Assembly: GCA_900556615.1 (NCBI GenBank)
Contig: USPP01000039.1
Location: 1 to 9,313 of the forward strand
DNA: 9,313 bases
Direction of reading: 5' to 3'
Origin: an uncultured Eubacteriales bacterium
GTDB lineage: Bacteria; Bacillota; Clostridia; Oscillospirales; CAG-272
Position 1 is the first letter of the stretch. Every line of letters starts with the position of its first letter. The notes beneath the pieces are model-generated. The model did no database searches and was not told the DNA's origin. It saw only the letters and a program-made list of their open reading frames with translations. The position numbers and the translations under genes were made by a program. Shown in pieces: positions 6,667-9,313 of the stretch.

Positions 6667-6669
6667 TTG
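6643..6669. repeat. Perfect 12-bp inverted repeat CAATTGTAAAAC-ACA-GTTTTACAATTG
   Basis: The two 12-bp arms (6643-6654 and 6658-6669) are perfect with a 3-nt loop. The repeat starts about 10 bp after the SGNH-hydrolase stop codon. On the minus strand it is followed by ATAATCG and not a T-run, so it is a poor intrinsic terminator. It could instead stabilise the 3' end of the tig-SGNH transcript, act as an operator overlapping the candidate clpP promoter, or mark the end of a repeat element. Confidence 0.75.
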
Positions 6670-6678
6670 GATACTAAC

Positions 6679-7338
6679 TCAATAATGAAGCAAAAAATTG
6701 CCTAAACGCTCAGCTATCAAAGCATACCCTCTGTCATTCGGATGAAGCCCGTCAACGGTATAGGCTTCGCGAATTACCGGAATATTCGGCTGTATGCCGG
6801 AGGAAGCAAAAAGATCCACTACCGGCAGACTGTAATATTCAGCAACCTCACGAATGATATCCACATATCTTTTCAGATTCCCGTAATGATATGCCTTTTG
6901 ATGACCGTCACCATCCGTAAACATCTCATTCGTGCGGTGAAGAGGTGTCATTACAACAATAACCGCAGCCGGATATTTTTCTATAAGATGAGAATAAACA
7001 TAATGACATGCACCGTAAAAAGTATTTGGTTCTCTGTCCTCAAAGGTGCCGATAGGAGCATCTCCATGACCGAAATCATTTGTCCCCCCAAATACAATCA
7101 CAACATCGGCATCATCGTCCATATTATGAAGTCTCTCGCAGAAATCATGATCCCACACTTCATTGGAAGGAGTTATCTGGCGTGCGTAGCGAGTCCCTCC
7201 TATTCCATAGTTTCTCGCCTCCGCAAGACCATATTTACGCTTCATAACCTGATGATAAACATTTTCCGCACAGGAAGCTCCTACGCCTTCGGTAATACTA
7301 TCACCGAGAAAATTAATCTTTTTTCCTTGAAGCTCCAT
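6679..7338 (-). CDS. SGNH/GDSL-family hydrolase
   Basis: A 219-residue serine esterase/lipase-like enzyme of the SGNH superfamily; the substrate is unknown. Block I is FLGDSITEG with catalytic Ser14. The block II glycine is in YGIGGTR (44-50). Block III is GGTND (84-88) with the oxyanion Asn87. Block V is VDGLHPND (195-202) with Asp196 and His199. All four SGNH residues are therefore present and activity is expected. There is no signal peptide or membrane segment, so it is probably cytoplasmic; relatives include acyl-hydrolases and carbohydrate esterases acting on acetyl groups. The start ATG is preceded by GGAGG with 8-nt spacing. It follows tig by only 16 bp, so it is almost certainly on the tig transcript. 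Its place between tig and clpP is unusual and suggests insertion into a conserved housekeeping cluster. Confidence 0.9.
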   Translation of the reverse strand: MELQGKKINFLGDSITEGVGASCAENVYHQVMKRKYGLAEARNYGIGGTRYARQITPSNEVWDHDFCERLHNMDDDADVVIVFGGTNDFGHGDAPIGTFEDREPNTFYGACHYVYSHLIEKYPAAVIVVMTPLHRTNEMFTDGDGHQKAYHYGNLKRYVDIIREVAEYYSLPVVDLFASSGIQPNIPVIREAYTVDGLHPNDRGYALIAERLGNFLLHY

Positions 7339-7354
7339 TAACGTTTCCTCCGGA

Positions 7355-8659
7355 TTATTCGGTCTTTTCCGTTTCCGAAGCTTTATCGGTGATCACGGCG
7401 TTGGCTTTTACAAGTTCAACCGCTTTACCGACCTTAATATCTTCGGCAAGCATGTCAGGAGATATCTGCTCCCTGACCTTCTCAGCCTCCATATTATACA
7501 TTTCGGCAATCTTTTTGATTTCAGCTTCGGTATCCTCTTCGGTAACTTCAATATTCTCAAGCTGAGCAATTTTTTCAAGAGCAAGCCTTGTTTTAACCTG
7601 GCGCTCGGCACGCGGTCTGAATTGTTCTCTCATCTTGTCAAGGTCAAGTCCCGTATATTTCAAATAAGTACCGAGATCAAGCCCTTGCATTCTGAGACGG
7701 TTATCATAATCACGAAGCTGATTCTCGGTCTCAGAAACAAACATTGCTTCCGGGATATCGGCTTCAAGATTCTCTATAAGTGCGTCAATAAGCTTTTCTT
7801 CCACCTCGGAATCGGCTGTTTTATTATGTCTCTCTGTAATTTTTGCCTTGACATCTGCTTTGTATTCATCAAAAGTATCAAATTCGGATACATCTTTTGC
7901 AAAATCGTCATCAAGCTCAGGAAGCTCGTTGAATTTTATCTCATGAAGAACCGTCTTGAAAACAGCTTCCTTGCCGGCAAGCTCCTTGGCATGATAATCC
8001 TCCGGGAAAGTTACACATACGTCAAAAGCATCTCCAGCGTTATGACCGACAATCTGACCTTCAAAGCCAGGAATAAACTGTCCGGAGCCAAGTGTAAGAT
8101 TATATTTTTCGCCTTTTCCGCCGTCAAAAGGAACGCCGTCGATCGATCCTTCATAATCAATTACAGCAATATCGCCCTCTGCAGCCGCGCGGTCGGTAAT
8201 ATCTACTGTACGGGAGTTGCGAGAACGAACCTGCGCAATTTCGGAATCAACCTCATCATCGGTAACAGGGGAAACGGTACGGTCTATTTCAAAGCCCTTA
8301 TACTGCCTGAGTGCGACATCGGGTTTTACGGGGAAAGAAGCCTTTACAACAACCTCATCCTCGATAGAAACAACCTCAAACTCCGGCTGTCCAACCGGTT
8401 TTTCGCCTGACTCCGCAAGCGCCGATTCAAAAGCATCGGGAATAAGAGCGTTCAACGCATCATCATAAAAAACACCCTTGCCATACATCTTTTCAATAAT
8501 TGATCTGGGAGCCTTGCCTTTACGGAAGCCGGGAATATTCATTTTTCCGACATTTTTTCTGTAAGCGGCGGAAACCGCTTTTTCAAAGCTTTCCTTATCA
8601 ATGGAAATTTCAAGCTCCACCTGATTTCCGGTCGGCTTATTCATGCTCTTTAAACTCAT
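7355..8659 (-). CDS. tig: Trigger factor (ribosome-associated chaperone and prolyl isomerase)
   Basis: A 434-residue trigger factor of normal length. It binds near the ribosomal exit tunnel and shields nascent chains. The N-terminal ribosome-binding domain (about 1-115) carries the signature GFRKGKAP (44-51). A FKBP-type PPIase domain lies at roughly 155-245 (EGDIAVIDYEGSIDGVPFDG region, then GSGQFIPGFE at 191-200). The C-terminal helical chaperone domain runs from about 246 to 425 and ends in a short charged tail (KASETEKTE). The start ATG follows GGAGGAG with 7-nt spacing and lies about 50-60 bp downstream of a near-consensus promoter. It heads a transcript with the SGNH-hydrolase gene. The tig-clpP-clpX order is classic, linking co-translational folding with ClpXP proteolysis. 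Confidence 0.98.
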   Translation of the reverse strand: MSLKSMNKPTGNQVELEISIDKESFEKAVSAAYRKNVGKMNIPGFRKGKAPRSIIEKMYGKGVFYDDALNALIPDAFESALAESGEKPVGQPEFEVVSIEDEVVVKASFPVKPDVALRQYKGFEIDRTVSPVTDDEVDSEIAQVRSRNSRTVDITDRAAAEGDIAVIDYEGSIDGVPFDGGKGEKYNLTLGSGQFIPGFEGQIVGHNAGDAFDVCVTFPEDYHAKELAGKEAVFKTVLHEIKFNELPELDDDFAKDVSEFDTFDEYKADVKAKITERHNKTADSEVEEKLIDALIENLEADIPEAMFVSETENQLRDYDNRLRMQGLDLGTYLKYTGLDLDKMREQFRPRAERQVKTRLALEKIAQLENIEVTEEDTEAEIKKIAEMYNMEAEKVREQISPDMLAEDIKVGKAVELVKANAVITDKASETEKTE

Positions 8660-8714
8660 TCTGTATCTCCTCCGAATGTATTATCTTTATTTTATCAAAA
8701 CAAATCAATATATA

Positions 8715-8742
8715 ATTGTACCAAATTCTGAGACATTGTCAA
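8715..8742 (-). promoter_or_regulatory. tig: Sigma-A promoter of tig
   Basis: On the minus strand, a perfect -35 TTGACA (8737-8742) and -10 TACAAT (8715-8720) are separated by 16 bp. The start would be near 8708, giving a leader of roughly 50 nt to the tig ATG with its AGGAG site. This indicates strong, probably constitutive expression. No operator is evident in the surrounding bases. Confidence 0.85.
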
Positions 8743-8768
8743 GGGAAAAAACAAAATATTAACATTTT

Positions 8769-9313
8769 TTACACAATACGATAAGGTATAAATTTTAAAT
8801 AATCGGCAGATATCAGCGTCATATTAATATTCTCAAAGCAAATTGTCTGGGGCATATCATAATTTCCGTGTACATGACCGTAATAGCAGCACCTTATGCC
8901 GTATCTGTGAAGAAGCTCAACTATTCCGCGGCAGATGAAATTTTTATAAACCGGTGGAAAATGAAAAAAAGCAATAAGTTCTAAATCCCTGCCGCCTCTA
9001 AGCTCAAGTGCCGCTCTTATACTCATCTCGGTACGAATCACTTCTCTTGCCGATATTTTGACCGAATCGGTATTCTCAGGCGAAGCTTTAGGATCACAAA
9101 ACCATCCGCGCGAGCCACATATTATTTTATCCTCGCATAAATATGAATTATTGTGAAGAAGCTTTATTGTATTGATTCCGCTTGATACAAATAAATTTTC
9201 AATCTTCTGCCGCGACTGCCACCAGAAATCGTGATTTCCTTTAGAAATGATCTTTGTTCCGTTCAGGCTGTCCAAGAGCTTCAAATCCTCAGCCGCCTCG
9301 TTAAGCGTCATTC
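8769..9313 (-). CDS. Calcineurin-like metallophosphoesterase (COG1768-like predicted phosphohydrolase), 5' end cut by window
   Basis: The last 181 codons or so of a metallophosphoesterase. The reading frame is open at the window edge. The Met codon at 9311 is probably internal, because in relatives I know this point falls in a segment like GDISWAMTLEEA, just after the metal-binding GD motif. The visible metal-site motifs are KGNHDFWW (Asn/His of the GNHD block), FHFPP (catalytic-region His) and GHVHG near the C-terminus, all expected for a two-metal calcineurin-fold enzyme. The missing N-terminus should hold the DxH and GDxxD motifs. The physiological substrate is unknown. There is no signal peptide in the visible part. 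It ends 26 bp before the tig -35 box without a convincing terminator, so some read-through into tig is possible. Confidence 0.85.
   Translation of the reverse strand, partial: MTLNEAAEDLKLLDSLNGTKIISKGNHDFWWQSRQKIENLFVSSGINTIKLLHNNSYLCEDKIICGSRGWFCDPKASPENTDSVKISAREVIRTEMSIRAALELRGGRDLELIAFFHFPPVYKNFICRGIVELLHRYGIRCCYYGHVHGNYDMPQTICFENINMTLISADYLKFIPYRIV

Noticed and set aside
6296..6678. CtsR or CIRCE operator, or a tRNA or known riboswitch upstream of clpP
   Set aside because: I found no GGTCAAA heptad repeat, no TTAGCACTC dyad, no tRNA T-loop signature and no conserved core of a riboswitch class that I recognise.
6742..7341. 199-codon plus-strand ORF opposite the SGNH hydrolase
   Set aside because: Antisense to a gene with all SGNH catalytic motifs; the translation shows no recognisable domain.
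7622..8410. 262-codon plus-strand ORF opposite tig
   Set aside because: It lies entirely antisense to a clearly conserved trigger factor, has no convincing ribosome site or family features, and is explained by the codon use of tig.
8746..8768. Terminator after the metallophosphoesterase
   Set aside because: A T-run follows a stem of only five A-T pairs; too weak to call, and it is squeezed against the tig -35 box.
1..9313. CRISPR array, insertion sequence, prophage or defence system
   Set aside because: No regularly spaced repeats, transposase, integrase or phage-like genes are seen; the genes are mostly housekeeping.

Overview
The window looks like a piece of chromosome from a low-to-mid GC Firmicute of the class Clostridia, probably near the Ruminococcaceae/Oscillospiraceae. 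This rests on the protein families present, strong AGGAGG-type ribosome binding sites, AT-rich promoters with near-consensus -35/-10 boxes, and the tig/clpP/clpX gene neighbourhood. No 16S or other taxonomic marker is present, so the assignment is inference. All eight supported genes lie on the minus strand, so transcription runs from the right end of the window to the left.

Right end to left: (1) a metallophosphoesterase cut by the window edge (8769-9313). (2) A strong promoter (8715-8742) driving tig (trigger factor) and, 16 bp later, a small SGNH-hydrolase gene. (3) A 383-bp non-coding stretch (6296-6678) full of inverted repeats: two near-perfect hairpins with 3-nt loops at its distal end, and a structured leader just before clpP with two mutually exclusive stems. 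(4) clpP-clpX, the peptidase and unfoldase of the ClpXP protease, 36 bp apart and closed by a very good rho-independent terminator (4324-4361). (5) A near-consensus extended -10 promoter (4274-4302) driving rlmB (23S rRNA 2'-O-methyltransferase family) and, 29 bp later, a gene for a 945-residue membrane protein, with a terminator at 463-493. (6) At the left edge, the first 136 codons of a TIGR03960-type B12-binding radical SAM protein (1-408), cut by the window.

Trigger factor, ClpP and ClpX form a protein folding and quality-control block. RlmB and the start of the radical SAM gene fit the ribosome/RNA housekeeping neighbourhoods in which these families usually occur.

The most interesting object is the 945-residue protein. 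Its eight predicted membrane segments fall in the 4+2+2 arrangement of a P1B (heavy-metal) P-type ATPase, with a shrunken A-domain position after segment 4 and a P/N-like cytoplasmic domain after segment 6. The catalytic signatures are degraded: DKTGT is replaced by DDREV, TGD by TVD, and TGES, CPx and GDGxND are not seen. It also carries an acidic, apparently disordered N-terminal extension of about 395 residues. It reads as a probable pseudo-P-type ATPase, maintained as a long intact ORF with its own operon, and not as a pump. The second item worth attention is the structured leader and repeat-like stretch upstream of clpP.
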